In this document: positions 17,865-28,569 of the stretch, piece by piece
How positions within the stretch are numbered: position 1 is the stretch's first letter
How the letters are laid out: each line of letters begins with the position of its first letter
Source of the DNA: Sediminicola sp037203765
GTDB taxonomy: Bacteria; Bacteroidota; Bacteroidia; Flavobacteriales; Flavobacteriaceae
Direction of reading: 5' to 3'
Assembly: GCF_037203765.1 (NCBI RefSeq)
Contig: NZ_JBBCAS010000009.1
Span: 1 to 64,000 of the forward strand
DNA: 64,000 nucleotides
Notes under the pieces: model-generated
Database searches by the model: none
What the model saw: the letters and a program-made list of their open reading frames with translations, nothing else
What the model was told of the DNA's origin: nothing
Program-made: the position numbers and the translations under genes

Positions 17865-19454
17865 ATGAGTTTTGATAAGGAAATACTGAGAAGAAGGACT
17901 TTTGGGATTATCTCCCACCCCGATGCCGGAAAAACAACCCTAACCGAGAAATTACTGCTTTTCGGAGGTGCTATCCAAGAGGCTGGGGCCGTAAAAAACA
18001 ACAAAATAAAGAAAACGGCCACGAGTGATTTCATGGAAATTGAAAAACAACGTGGTATTTCTGTAGCTACTTCGGTTTTGGCTTTTATATACAGGGACAA
18101 GAAAATCAATATCCTGGATACTCCTGGACACAAGGATTTTGCCGAGGATACCTTTAGAACATTGACCGCGGTGGACAGTGTAATCGTGGTGATCGACGTT
18201 GCCAAAGGGGTGGAAGAGCAGACCGAAAAATTAGTGGAAGTATGTAGGATGCGCAATATCCCTATGTTGGTATTTATTAATAAATTGGATAGGGAAGGAA
18301 AGGATGCCTTTGACCTTTTGGATGAAGTGGAACAAAAGTTGGGCCTCAAGGTTTCTCCTCTGAGTTTCCCAATCGGCATGGGTTATGATTTTAAAGGCAT
18401 TTACAATATATACGAAAAGAATATCAACCTGTTCAGTGGGGATAGCAAGAAGAACATAGAAGATACCATAGCCTTTGACGATTTGGACAGTCCCGAATTG
18501 GAAAAAATTATTGGTTCAAAAGCAGCTACCGAACTTAGGGACAATCTAGAGTTGGTTCATGGCGTCTACCCTCCTTTTAACAAGGAAGAATACTTAAAAG
18601 GGACACAACAACCCGTATTTTTTGGCTCTGCCTTGAATAATTTCGGAGTTCGGGAACTATTGGATTGTTTTGTGGACATAGCCCCTACCCCGAGACCAAA
18701 AATGGCCGAAGAGCGTTTGGTAAAGGCCAATGAAAAAGATTTCACCGGTTTTGTATTTAAAATCCACGCCAACATGGATCCCAAGCACAGGGACCGATTG
18801 GCATTTATTAAAATTGTTTCCGGGACTTTTGAAAGAAACAAGCCTTACCTGCATGTCAGACAGGGCAAAAACCTCAAATTTTCTAGCCCCAATGCTTTTT
18901 TTGCAGAAAAGAAGGAAATTGTGGACATCTCCTATCCAGGCGACATTGTAGGACTTCACGATACTGGCAACTTTAAGATCGGAGATACTTTGACCGAAGG
19001 CGAGGACTTACATTACAAGGGGATACCAAGTTTTTCTCCTGAACATTTCAGGTATATCAACAATGCCGACCCAATGAAAGCCAAACAACTATACAAGGGT
19101 ATTGACCAATTGATGGATGAAGGGGTTGCACAGTTGTTCACCTTGGAAATAAACAACAGAAAAGTTATCGGAACTGTGGGTGCCCTGCAGTTTGAAGTTA
19201 TTCAATACCGATTGGAGCATGAATATGGGGCCAAGTGTACCTATGAGAATTTCCCGGTATACAAGGCCTGCTGGGTAGAGGCCGAGAACAAAAACAACGA
19301 AGAGTTCAAAGAATTTAAAAGGGTAAAACAAAAATTCTTGGCCAAAGACAAGCGCAATCAATTGGTATTTTTGGCGGATTCCCAGTTTTCACTGCAGATG
19401 ACACAGCAAAAATACCCTTCGGTGAAACTACATTTCACTTCGGAATTCGATTAA
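17865..19454 (+). CDS. prfC: Peptide chain release factor 3
   Basis: 529 residues from the ATG at 17865, the usual length for RF3. The N-terminal GTPase domain shows the P-loop HPDAGKTTLTEK, a switch II DTPGHKDF, and NKLD. Domain II and the RF3-specific C-terminal domain (VGALQFEVIQYRLEHEYG) follow. RF3 is a ribosome-bound GTPase that recycles RF1/RF2 after termination. It is a single-gene unit, read towards the DUF3467 gene and ended by a terminator 25 bp after the stop. Confidence 0.97.
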   Translation: MSFDKEILRRRTFGIISHPDAGKTTLTEKLLLFGGAIQEAGAVKNNKIKKTATSDFMEIEKQRGISVATSVLAFIYRDKKINILDTPGHKDFAEDTFRTLTAVDSVIVVIDVAKGVEEQTEKLVEVCRMRNIPMLVFINKLDREGKDAFDLLDEVEQKLGLKVSPLSFPIGMGYDFKGIYNIYEKNINLFSGDSKKNIEDTIAFDDLDSPELEKIIGSKAATELRDNLELVHGVYPPFNKEEYLKGTQQPVFFGSALNNFGVRELLDCFVDIAPTPRPKMAEERLVKANEKDFTGFVFKIHANMDPKHRDRLAFIKIVSGTFERNKPYLHVRQGKNLKFSSPNAFFAEKKEIVDISYPGDIVGLHDTGNFKIGDTLTEGEDLHYKGIPSFSPEHFRYINNADPMKAKQLYKGIDQLMDEGVAQLFTLEINNRKVIGTVGALQFEVIQYRLEHEYGAKCTYENFPVYKACWVEAENKNNEEFKEFKRVKQKFLAKDKRNQLVFLADSQFSLQMTQQKYPSVKLHFTSEFD

Positions 19455-19479
19455 TCCATTCCATATCATATAAAGGATA

Positions 19480-19512
19480 AAAAAAACCCACGATTTTCAT
19501 CGTGGGTTTTTT
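19480..19512. terminator. Bidirectional terminator between prfC and the rpoBC operon
   Basis: Stem AACCCACGAT/ATCGTGGGTT with a 4-nt loop, flanked by an A-run and a T-run. It serves both converging transcription units. Confidence 0.9.
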
Positions 19513-19516
19513 TAAT

Positions 19517-19828
19517 TTATGCCTCTCCTGTTGGACCAAAATTAATTGGTATAGGTGGCTGTTCATAATCCTTGATTGTACCATGGGCTTTTTCAAAACG
19601 CTGAACATTATCATTTAAAGCTTTAAGGAACTTTTTGGCATGCTGTGGGGTAAGTACGATCCTACTCTTCACTTTGGCCTTAGGTGCTCCGGGCATTAAA
19701 CTGATAAAATCCACTACAAATTCGGATACGGAATGGTTGATGATGGCCAAGTTGGAGTAAACCCCCTCGGCCATTTTTTCATCCAGTTCTATATTGATCT
19801 GCTTTTGGTTTTGATTGTTATCGTCCAT
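19517..19828 (-). CDS. DUF3467 family protein
   Basis: 103 residues from the ATG at 19828, 6 nt after the rpoC stop; an in-frame TTG at 19834 would add two residues. The sequence has the family core, with GVYSNLAIINHSVSEFVVDF and a RIVLTPQHAKKFLKAL helix, and a short Pro-rich end. DUF3467 proteins have no known function. Being the last gene of the rpoBC operon suggests co-expression with RNA polymerase. Confidence 0.85.
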   Translation of the reverse strand: MDDNNQNQKQINIELDEKMAEGVYSNLAIINHSVSEFVVDFISLMPGAPKAKVKSRIVLTPQHAKKFLKALNDNVQRFEKAHGTIKDYEQPPIPINFGPTGEA

Positions 19829-19834
19829 AATCAA

Positions 19835-22800
19835 TTAAAACTTGAACTCTTCCTTACGGGCCATGATCTCATCGAATTCTTCCTTAGAACCCACAATGAT
19901 GTTATCATAATCCCTCATACCTGTACCGGCAGGAATCTTATGTCCAACAATCACATTTTCTTTCAAGCCTTCCAAAGTATCCACTTTACCAGCTACAGCT
20001 GCCTCGTTCAATACCTTGGTTGTTTCCTGGAAGGAAGCCGCAGATATGAATGATTTTGTCTGTAACGAAGCTCTTGTAATACCTTGTAAGATTGGTGTAG
20101 CCGTAGCTGCAACCGCATCTCTTGCCGTTACCAAGTCCTTATCCCCTCTTCTAAGAAGTGAGTTTTCGTCCCTAAGCTCACGAGCAGTAATAATCTGACC
20201 TGGCTTCAAGTTTTCAGAATCTCCAGATTCAACAACTACCTTTTTTCCGAAGATCTCATCGTTTTCCAAAATGAAATCGTCTTTATGAGCTAGTTGGTTC
20301 TCCAAGAATATGGTATCACCTGGATCTTGAATACGTACCTTTCTCATCATCTGACGAACAACAACTTCAAAATGCTTGTCGTTGATCTTCACACCTTGTA
20401 GACGGTAAACTTCTTGTACCTCATTTACCAAGTACTGTTGTACAGCAGATGGTCCTTTAATGGCCAAGATATCTTCTGGCGTAATGGAACCATCAGACAA
20501 TGGCATTCCAGCACGTACATAATCATTTTCCTGTACCAAGATCTGATTGGATAGTTTTACCAAGTATTTCTTGATTTCACCCAATTTGGATTCTATGATG
20601 ATCTCACGGTTACCTCTTTTAATTTTTCCAAAAGAAACAACACCATCAATTTCTGATACCACTGCCGGGTTGGATGGGTTACGTGCCTCGAACAATTCGG
20701 TCACCCTTGGAAGACCACCCGTAATATCCCCTGACTTAGCAGATTTACGAGGTATTTTTACCAAGATTTTTCCTTCATTGATCTTATCTCCGTTATCCAC
20801 CATAATGTGTGAACCAACAGGTAGGTTATAAGAACGCAATACTTCGTCATTATTGTTTTTGATCAATAATGTAGGTATCAATTTCTTGTTCCTTGATTCC
20901 GAAATTACTTTTTCCTGGAATCCTGTTTGTTCATCTATCTCAACTTGGTAGGTTATACCTTGTTCAATATTCTCGTAAGCGATCTTACCTGGGAATTCAG
21001 AAACAATTACACCGTTATATGGATCCCACTGACAGATAAGTTCTCCTTTTTCAACCTTAGCTCCGTTCTTGATGAACAATTGCGATCCATAAGGAATGTT
21101 ATTGGTACTCAACGTAATTCCAGTTTTGGCATCCACAACTTTGATCTCCGACGTTCTGGAAATAACAGTTTCCACTGATTTTCCTTCGTTGTCCGTACTA
21201 GTAACAGTTCTTAGATCCTCGATCTCAGCGATACCGCCAAATCTTGCTTCCAATTTACTGTCCTCAGAAATGTTTCCTGCAATACCTCCCACGTGGAACG
21301 TACGCAATGTCAGCTGTGTTCCAGGCTCCCCAATAGATTGTGCAGCAACAACACCGACAGCTTCACCTCTTTGCACCATTTTATTGGTGGAAAGGTTTCT
21401 ACCGTAACATTTACCACAGATACCTTTTTGGGCCTCACAGGTCAATGCCGATCTTACTTCTACCTTATCAATTGGTGATGCTTCGATTCTCCTCACATCA
21501 GCCTCTAGGATCTCTTGTCCAGCTCTCAACAAAAGTTCTTCTGTTATAGGATTGATCACATCGTGCAGGGCAACCCTACCTAATATTCTCTCCCCTAGAC
21601 TTTCAACGATTTCCTCGTTTTTCTTCAAGGCCTCAACCTCGATACCACGCAGTGTTCCACAATCTTCGGTGTTGATGATCACATCTTGTGACACATCCAC
21701 CAAACGACGGGTCAGGTATCCTGCATCCGCTGTTTTCAAAGCGGTATCCGCAAGACCTTTACGTGCACCGTGGGTAGAGATAAAGTATTCCAAGATGGAA
21801 AGACCTTCCTTAAAGTTGGAAAGGATCGGGTTTTCAATAATCTCACCACCACCTGCAGTAGATTTTTTAGGCTTGGCCATCAATCCACGCATACCGGTCA
21901 ACTGACGGATCTGCTCTTTGGATCCCCTTGCTCCAGAATCCAACATCATGTACACCGAGTTGAATCCTTGTTTGTCCTCACGGATACGCTTCATCGCCAA
22001 TTCGGTCAACATAGCATTCGTAGAGGTCCACACATCAATTACTTGGTTGTAACGTTCGTTGTTGGTAATAAGACCCATGTTATAGTTTGCCATAATACCA
22101 TCAACTTGTTCGTTGGCATCGGCAATCATTTCATGCTTCTCCGGTGGAATAATAATATCACCTAGACTAAAGGACAATCCACCTTTGAAAGCGAATTCAT
22201 ACCCCATGGTCTTAATTTTATCCAAGAAATCTGCCGTGGTAGGTACATCAGTTACACTTAAAATGTTACCGATGATATCACGCAATGATTTTTTGTTCAA
22301 TACTTCGTTCACATATCCTGCCTGTTCTGGCACAACCATGTTGAACAATACCCTACCTACTGTTGTTGGAATAATTTGGTAAACAAGTTCTCCCGCTTCA
22401 TTAAAATCCTTCGTCCTAACCTTGATACCGGCATTAAGCTCAACTCTACCTTCGTTGAAAGCGATAACCACTTCCTCGTCAGAATAGAAGGTAATACCTT
22501 CACCCTTAACAATAACGTCGTCCATGGTCTTCTTTTCTTTGGTCATATAGTAAAGACCCAAGACCATATCCTGTAATGGTACTGTAATAGGTGAACCGTT
22601 TGCTGGGTTCAAAATGTTATGGGAAGCCAACATCAACAATTGTGCTTCCAAGATTGCTTCTGGTCCCAATGGTAAATGTACCGCCATCTGGTCACCATCG
22701 AAATCCGCGTTGAATGCCGTACATACCAATGGGTGCAAACGGATAGCCTTACCTTCAATAAGTTTTGGCTGGAATGCTTGTATACCCAAACGGTGCAATG

Positions 22801-24133
22801 TAGGGGCCCTGTTCAATAGTACAGGGTGTCCTTTCAATACGTTTTCAAGAATGTCCCAAACTACTGGTTCCTTCTTATCTATAATTTTCTTAGCTGATTT
22901 TACAGTTTTTACAATACCTCTTTCGATCAACTTACGTATTACGAACGGCTTGTAAAGTTCGGCGGCCATATCCTTTGGAAGACCACATTCGAACAATTTC
23001 ATCTCAGGTCCAACGACGATTACCGAACGAGCGGAATAATCCACACGTTTACCCAAAAGGTTTTGACGGAAACGACCTTGTTTACCTTTCAATGAATCTG
23101 AAAGTGATTTCAATGGCCTGTTCGATTCCGTTTTAACGGCTGAAGCCTTACGGGTGTTATCGAACAATGAATCCACAGATTCTTGAAGCATACGCTTCTC
23201 GTTTCTTAAGATCACTTCAGGAGCTTTGATCTCTACCAATCTTTTTAGACGGTTGTTTCTGATGATAACCCTTCTGTAAAGGTCATTCAAATCTGAAGTC
23301 GCAAAACGACCACCATCCAATGGCACCAATGGTCTAAGTTCTGGTGGAATTACAGGGATTACTTTCATAATCATCCACTCAGGCCTGTTTTCCCTGTTCT
23401 CCTGTGACTCACGCAAAGACTCTACAACCTGCAAACGCTTAAGCGCTTCTGTCTTACGTTGCTTGGAAGTTTCTGTGTTTGCCTTGTGTCTCAATTCATA
23501 GGAAAGCTGGTCCAAATCGATTCTGGATAAGATATCGATCAAACATTCAGCACCCATCTTGGCGATAAATTTGTTAGGGTCGGTATCCTCCAAGTATTGG
23601 TTTTCCACCGGAATGGATTCCAATATGTTCAAATACTCCTCTTCGGTCAAGAAATCCATTTTCTGGATCTCTTCCCCATCTGGACCCTTGGCAATACCTG
23701 GTTGGATAACCACATAACGCTCATAATAGATGATCATGTCCAATTTCTTGGAAGGTAATCCCAAAAGGTATCCAATTTTGTTCGGCAAGGAACGGAAGTA
23801 CCAGATATGGGCCACAGGAACCACCAAATTGATGTGCCCTACCCTGTCTCTACGTACTTTCTTTTCTGTAACCTCTACCCCACAACGATCACAAACAATA
23901 CCACGGTAACGGATTCGCTTGTATTTTCCACAAGCACATTCATAATCCTTTACAGGACCAAAAATACGCTCACAAAAAAGACCGTCACGCTCAGGTTTGT
24001 GCGTTCTATAGTTAATAGTTTCAGGCTTCAAAACTTCCCCTCTCGACTCCGCCAAAATAGATTCTGGTGATGCCAATCCGATGGAAATTTTATCGAACCT
24101 CTTTATGGTATTATTATCTTTTAGTCTAGCCAT
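19835..24133 (-). CDS. rpoC: DNA-directed RNA polymerase subunit beta'
   Basis: 1432 residues. The N-terminal zinc site CACGKYKRIRY...CDRCG lies at about 62-83, the catalytic Mg-binding NADFDGDQMAVH near 475, and the second zinc site CEAQKGICGKC near 900. The bridge helix/trigger loop region contains VAAQSIGEPGTQLTLRTFH. Long for a beta' subunit lacking the large gamma-proteobacterial insert, but normal for Bacteroidota. 61 bp after rpoB in the same operon. Confidence 0.98.
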   Translation of the reverse strand: MARLKDNNTIKRFDKISIGLASPESILAESRGEVLKPETINYRTHKPERDGLFCERIFGPVKDYECACGKYKRIRYRGIVCDRCGVEVTEKKVRRDRVGHINLVVPVAHIWYFRSLPNKIGYLLGLPSKKLDMIIYYERYVVIQPGIAKGPDGEEIQKMDFLTEEEYLNILESIPVENQYLEDTDPNKFIAKMGAECLIDILSRIDLDQLSYELRHKANTETSKQRKTEALKRLQVVESLRESQENRENRPEWMIMKVIPVIPPELRPLVPLDGGRFATSDLNDLYRRVIIRNNRLKRLVEIKAPEVILRNEKRMLQESVDSLFDNTRKASAVKTESNRPLKSLSDSLKGKQGRFRQNLLGKRVDYSARSVIVVGPEMKLFECGLPKDMAAELYKPFVIRKLIERGIVKTVKSAKKIIDKKEPVVWDILENVLKGHPVLLNRAPTLHRLGIQAFQPKLIEGKAIRLHPLVCTAFNADFDGDQMAVHLPLGPEAILEAQLLMLASHNILNPANGSPITVPLQDMVLGLYYMTKEKKTMDDVIVKGEGITFYSDEEVVIAFNEGRVELNAGIKVRTKDFNEAGELVYQIIPTTVGRVLFNMVVPEQAGYVNEVLNKKSLRDIIGNILSVTDVPTTADFLDKIKTMGYEFAFKGGLSFSLGDIIIPPEKHEMIADANEQVDGIMANYNMGLITNNERYNQVIDVWTSTNAMLTELAMKRIREDKQGFNSVYMMLDSGARGSKEQIRQLTGMRGLMAKPKKSTAGGGEIIENPILSNFKEGLSILEYFISTHGARKGLADTALKTADAGYLTRRLVDVSQDVIINTEDCGTLRGIEVEALKKNEEIVESLGERILGRVALHDVINPITEELLLRAGQEILEADVRRIEASPIDKVEVRSALTCEAQKGICGKCYGRNLSTNKMVQRGEAVGVVAAQSIGEPGTQLTLRTFHVGGIAGNISEDSKLEARFGGIAEIEDLRTVTSTDNEGKSVETVISRTSEIKVVDAKTGITLSTNNIPYGSQLFIKNGAKVEKGELICQWDPYNGVIVSEFPGKIAYENIEQGITYQVEIDEQTGFQEKVISESRNKKLIPTLLIKNNNDEVLRSYNLPVGSHIMVDNGDKINEGKILVKIPRKSAKSGDITGGLPRVTELFEARNPSNPAVVSEIDGVVSFGKIKRGNREIIIESKLGEIKKYLVKLSNQILVQENDYVRAGMPLSDGSITPEDILAIKGPSAVQQYLVNEVQEVYRLQGVKINDKHFEVVVRQMMRKVRIQDPGDTIFLENQLAHKDDFILENDEIFGKKVVVESGDSENLKPGQIITARELRDENSLLRRGDKDLVTARDAVAATATPILQGITRASLQTKSFISAASFQETTKVLNEAAVAGKVDTLEGLKENVIVGHKIPAGTGMRDYDNIIVGSKEEFDEIMARKEEFKF

Positions 24134-24194
24134 AACAATATGGTGATAGTAAATTAAATATGTGTATTACAAATAGTGTTCAAGACCTATTATC

Positions 24195-27100
24195 TTATTC
24201 CTCCAGTCTAATGTCCAAACCTAATCCTTTAAGTTCGTGCATCAATACGTTGAAAGATTCTGGCAAACCAGGTTCTGGCATTGTTTCTCCTTTTACAATG
24301 GACTCGTAAGTCTTGGCCCTTCCGATAACATCATCAGATTTCACTGTCAATATTTCTCTTAGGGTTGCAGACGCACCGTATGCTTCCAGTGCCCAAACTT
24401 CCATCTCTCCAAAACGCTGACCACCAAATTGTGCTTTACCACCTAATGGCTGTTGCGTGATCAAAGAGTATGGTCCTATGGATCTGGCATGCATCTTATC
24501 ATCTACCATGTGTCCTAGTTTCAACATGTAGATCACACCAACAGTTGCCGGTTGATCAAAACGTTGTCCAGTACCTCCATCATAAAGGTGTGTATGTCCA
24601 AATCTCGGAATTCCTGCCTCATCGGTAAATCCGTTGATCTCGTCTATGGTAGCCCCGTCAAAAATTGGAGTGGCATATTTCCTGCCCAATTTAAGACCAG
24701 CCCATCCAAGAACTGTTTCATAGATCTGTCCGATGTTCATACGGGAAGGTACCCCAAGTGGGTTCAATACGATATCCACTGGTGTTCCATCTTCCAAGAA
24801 TGGCATATCTTCATGACGAACGATACGGGCAACAATACCTTTGTTACCGTGACGACCCGCCATTTTATCACCAACCTTCAGCTTACGCTTCTTCGCAATA
24901 TAAACTTTGGCCAATTTCATGATCCCTGCTGGCAATTCATCACCTACAGAAATCGTAAACTTGTCCCTCCTCAAGTTACCCTGAAGATCGTTCAATTTAA
25001 TCTTGTAGTTGTGCAAAAGATCGGCAACCATTGTGTTGGTGTCCTTGTCTGTTGTCCAGCTTCCACCTACCAAGTGAGCGAAATCGTCTACAGAGTTCAA
25101 CATCTTTTGGGTATACTTCTTACCTTTTGGAAGTACTTCCTCCCCAAGATCGTTCAATACCCCTTGTGATGTCTTACCGTTGATCAACACAAATAATTTC
25201 TCTACCAATACGTCCTTAAGTTGTTCGAATTTCACTTCGTATTCCAACTCCAATTTAGAAATGGCCTCTTTATCCTCAGAACGCTTGCGCTTATCTTTTA
25301 TGGAACGGGAGAACAATTTCTTATCGATCACAACACCTCTCAATGACGGTGAAGCTTTTAAGGATGCATCTTTAACATCACCAGCCTTGTCTCCAAAGAT
25401 GGCGCGTAATAATTTTTCTTCCGGTGTAGGATCTGATTCCCCTTTTGGAGTAATCTTACCAATCAAAATATCACCAGGTTTCACTTCAGCACCAATACGG
25501 ATCATACCGTACTCATCCAAATCTTTCGTAGCCTCTTCGGAAACGTTGGGAATATCATTGGTCAACTCTTCAGCCCCCAATTTGGTATCCCTTACTTCCA
25601 ATGAATATTCATCGATATGGATAGAAGTGAATATATCTTCACGTACTACTTTTTCAGAAATTACGATCGCATCTTCAAAGTTGTACCCTTTCCATGGCAT
25701 AAAGGCCACTTTAAGGTTCCTACCCAAAGCAAGCTCACCGCTTTCCGTAGCATATCCTTCACAAAGAACCTGTCCTTTTTTAACCCTGTCACCTTTTCTC
25801 ACGATTGGCTTAAGGTTGATACTTGTTCCTTGGTTGGTCTTTCTGAATTTCACCAATTCATACGTCTTGGAATCGTCATCAAAACTTACTGAACGTTCTG
25901 CGTCAGTCCTATCGTACTTAATGGTAATTTTCTTGGCATCAACGTACTCGATCACCCCATCACCTTCAGCATTGATCAATACCCTTGAATCTGAAGCCAC
26001 CTGACGCTCCAATCCAGTACCTACAATAGGAGATTCTGGTTTCAACAATGGTACGGCCTGACGCATCATGTTGGATCCCATCAGGGCACGGTTCGCATCA
26101 TCATGCTCCAAGAAAGGAATCAAGGAAGCAGAAATAGAAGCGATTTGGTTAGGCGCAACATCCGTATAATTTACTTCAGCAGGATCAACCACAGGGAAAT
26201 CACCTTCTTCCCTAACAATAACCTTATCTATGTCAATAGTTCCATCTTCTTTCAAAGGAATATTGGCCTGGGCAATTTTCATTCCCTCCTCTTCTTCAGC
26301 ACTTAAATAACCAAATTCCTTGGTGTTTACTTTTCCATCGGCCACCTTGCGGTATGGCGTTTCCAAGAAGCCCATTGGGTTTACCTTCGCAAATACCGAA
26401 AGTGAAGAAATCAAACCAATGTTTGGTCCTTCAGGAGTTTCAATAGGACAAAGTCTACCGTAGTGTGTATAGTGAACATCTCGCACCTCAAACCCAGCTC
26501 TTTCTCTAGAAAGTCCACCTGGTCCCAATGCCGATAATCTTCTCTTGTGCGTAATCTCCGCCAATGGATTCGTTTGATCCATAAACTGAGACAACTGGTT
26601 AGTTCCGAAGAATGAGTTGATCACAGAAGACAATGTCTTGGCGTTGATCAAATCGATCGGGGTAAATACTTCATTGTCACGAACGTTCATACGCTCACGG
26701 ATGGTTCTTGCCATACGGGAAAGACCTACTCCGAATTGTTGTGACAATTGCTCACCAACTGTTCTTACACGTCTATTGGAAAGGTGATCGATATCATCAA
26801 TCTCCGCTTTGGAGTTGATCAATTCGATCAAGTATTTAATAATGGTAATGATATCTTCCTTGGTCAAGACCTGCTTGTCCATTCCGATATCCAAACCTAA
26901 TTTTTTGTTCATTCTGTAACGACCTACCTCCCCAAGGTTGTAGCGTTGGTCAGAAAAGAACAATTTGTCTATAATACCACGTGCAGTTTCTTCATCGGGC
27001 GGTTCTGCATTACGCAGTTGACGATAAATGTGTTCTACAGCCTCTTTTTCGGAGTTTGTAGGATCCTTCTGCAAGGTATTGTGAATGATAGCGTAGTCTG

Positions 27101-28004
27101 ATTGTGCATTATTCTCTTTGTGCAAAAGAATAGTCTTAACATCAGCCTCGATAATTTCATTGATATGATCCTTTTCAAGGATGGTATCACGATCCAAAAT
27201 AATCTCGTTTCTTTCGATAGATACTACTTCACCAGTATCTTCATCCACGAAATCCTCATGCCATGTGTTCAAAACCCTGGCCGCCAATTTACGGCCCAAT
27301 ACTTTCTTAAGTCCGGTATTGGATACTTTCACCTCTTCAGAAAGGTCAAATATTTCCAAGATATCCTTATCCCTTTCAAAACCAATGGCCCTGAAAAGCG
27401 TAGTAACCGGTAATTTTTTCTTTCTATCAATATAAGCGTACATCACGCCATTGATATCTGTTGCAAATTCTATCCAAGAACCTTTGAAAGGAATTACCCT
27501 GGCAGAATATAATTTTGTACCGTTTGCGTGGAAAGATTGTCCAAAGAATACTCCAGGAGAACGGTGTAATTGAGATACCACAACACGCTCGGCACCATTG
27601 ATAACGAATGTTCCGCTTGGCGTCATGTAAGGAATCGTTCCCAAATAAACATCCTGCACTATGGTTTCAAAATCTTCGTGCTCTGGATCGGTACAGTATA
27701 ATTTTAACCTTGCTTTTAGAGGTACACTATAAGTAAGTCCACGCTCGATACATTCCTGTATGGAATATCTAGGTGGATCTATAAAATAATCTAGAAACTC
27801 TAAAACAAATTGGTTTCTTGTGTCAGTGATTGGAAAGTTTTCCATGAAGGTGTTATACAAGCCTTCATTGCCCCTTTCATCAGATTTAGTTTCAAGTTGA
27901 AAGAAATCTTGAAAGGATTTGATCTGAATGTCCAAGAAATCCGGGTAGTCCGGTATGTTCTTAGCGGATGCGAAACTTATTCTTTCAGTTTGTTTTGTAA
28001 ACAT
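24195..28004 (-). CDS. rpoB: DNA-directed RNA polymerase subunit beta
   Basis: 1269 residues from the ATG at 28004; a TTG at 28007 is in frame and less likely. Recognised by the rifampicin-pocket region NQLSQFMDQTNPLAEITHKR followed by RLSALGPGGLSRERAGFEVR, and by the C-terminal GGKAQFGGQRFGEMEVWAL. No resistance-type change is obvious in the pocket (Asp, His and Ser of the cluster are present). Separated from rplL by 134 bp that contain a strong hairpin. Confidence 0.98.
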   Translation of the reverse strand: MFTKQTERISFASAKNIPDYPDFLDIQIKSFQDFFQLETKSDERGNEGLYNTFMENFPITDTRNQFVLEFLDYFIDPPRYSIQECIERGLTYSVPLKARLKLYCTDPEHEDFETIVQDVYLGTIPYMTPSGTFVINGAERVVVSQLHRSPGVFFGQSFHANGTKLYSARVIPFKGSWIEFATDINGVMYAYIDRKKKLPVTTLFRAIGFERDKDILEIFDLSEEVKVSNTGLKKVLGRKLAARVLNTWHEDFVDEDTGEVVSIERNEIILDRDTILEKDHINEIIEADVKTILLHKENNAQSDYAIIHNTLQKDPTNSEKEAVEHIYRQLRNAEPPDEETARGIIDKLFFSDQRYNLGEVGRYRMNKKLGLDIGMDKQVLTKEDIITIIKYLIELINSKAEIDDIDHLSNRRVRTVGEQLSQQFGVGLSRMARTIRERMNVRDNEVFTPIDLINAKTLSSVINSFFGTNQLSQFMDQTNPLAEITHKRRLSALGPGGLSRERAGFEVRDVHYTHYGRLCPIETPEGPNIGLISSLSVFAKVNPMGFLETPYRKVADGKVNTKEFGYLSAEEEEGMKIAQANIPLKEDGTIDIDKVIVREEGDFPVVDPAEVNYTDVAPNQIASISASLIPFLEHDDANRALMGSNMMRQAVPLLKPESPIVGTGLERQVASDSRVLINAEGDGVIEYVDAKKITIKYDRTDAERSVSFDDDSKTYELVKFRKTNQGTSINLKPIVRKGDRVKKGQVLCEGYATESGELALGRNLKVAFMPWKGYNFEDAIVISEKVVREDIFTSIHIDEYSLEVRDTKLGAEELTNDIPNVSEEATKDLDEYGMIRIGAEVKPGDILIGKITPKGESDPTPEEKLLRAIFGDKAGDVKDASLKASPSLRGVVIDKKLFSRSIKDKRKRSEDKEAISKLELEYEVKFEQLKDVLVEKLFVLINGKTSQGVLNDLGEEVLPKGKKYTQKMLNSVDDFAHLVGGSWTTDKDTNTMVADLLHNYKIKLNDLQGNLRRDKFTISVGDELPAGIMKLAKVYIAKKRKLKVGDKMAGRHGNKGIVARIVRHEDMPFLEDGTPVDIVLNPLGVPSRMNIGQIYETVLGWAGLKLGRKYATPIFDGATIDEINGFTDEAGIPRFGHTHLYDGGTGQRFDQPATVGVIYMLKLGHMVDDKMHARSIGPYSLITQQPLGGKAQFGGQRFGEMEVWALEAYGASATLREILTVKSDDVIGRAKTYESIVKGETMPEPGLPESFNVLMHELKGLGLDIRLEE

Positions 28005-28075
28005 CAATGGACAAAATTTTGATTGTGAATACTAAAGGGGGTAGTATATATCCTCATATACAACATATATAAAAG

Positions 28076-28117
28076 GGTTTAGGTCTAGCCACCAAAAAGG
28101 GTGGAAAGACCTAAACC
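28076..28117 (-). terminator. Hairpin between rplL and rpoB (probable attenuator)
   Basis: An 11-bp perfect stem GGTTTAGGTCT/AGACCTAAACC has an inner CCACC/GGTGG stem. On the minus strand it is followed by CCC and four T. Its position matches the rplL-rpoB attenuator/processing site known in E. coli. Confidence 0.7.
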
Positions 28118-28138
28118 AAAATAGTATGGTTGTTGCTA

Positions 28139-28516
28139 TTATTTAAGCTCAACTTCTGCTCCTGCTTCTTCCAATGATTTTTGAATTCCTTCAGCCTCAT
28201 CTTTAGTGATACCTTCTTTGATAGCTTTTGGTGCACTATCAACGATATCTTTAGCTTCTTTCAATCCTAAACCAGTTAATTCTTTAACCAATTTAACAAC
28301 TGCCAATTTAGAAGCACCTGCTGCCTTCAATATTACATCGAATTCAGTTTTCTCTTCTGCAGCTTCACCACCTTCAGCGGCTCCACCAGCGGCAACAGCT
28401 ACTGCAGCAGCTGCAGGCTCGATACCGTATTCTTCTTTTAATATTGCAGCTAACTCATTTACTTCCTTTACAGTTAAGTTAACCAATTGTTCTGCGAAAT
28501 CTTTTAAATCTGCCAT
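28139..28516 (-). CDS. rplL: 50S ribosomal protein L7/L12
   Basis: 125 residues, normal length. The N-terminal dimerisation helix DLKDFAEQLVNLTVKEVNEL is followed by an Ala/Gly-rich hinge (about 34-50) and the C-terminal factor-binding domain with ASKLAVVKLVKELTGLGLKE. It forms the ribosomal stalk with L10, encoded just upstream, and recruits translational GTPases such as the EF-Tu and RF3 of this window. Confidence 0.98.
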   Translation of the reverse strand: MADLKDFAEQLVNLTVKEVNELAAILKEEYGIEPAAAAVAVAAGGAAEGGEAAEEKTEFDVILKAAGASKLAVVKLVKELTGLGLKEAKDIVDSAPKAIKEGITKDEAEGIQKSLEEAGAEVELK

Positions 28517-28569
28517 TTTTCTATCGTTTAATAAAATTTTAAAATATAATTGTTTGTAGTGCGTACGTA

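Noticed and set aside
17798..18379. 193-codon minus-strand ORF at the start of prfC
   Set aside because: Antisense to the conserved GTPase domain of prfC; no recognisable domain.
24552..26004. Plus-strand ORFs of 205 and 274 codons opposite rpoB
   Set aside because: They lie wholly inside the conserved rpoB gene, show no family and have Ser-rich antisense composition.
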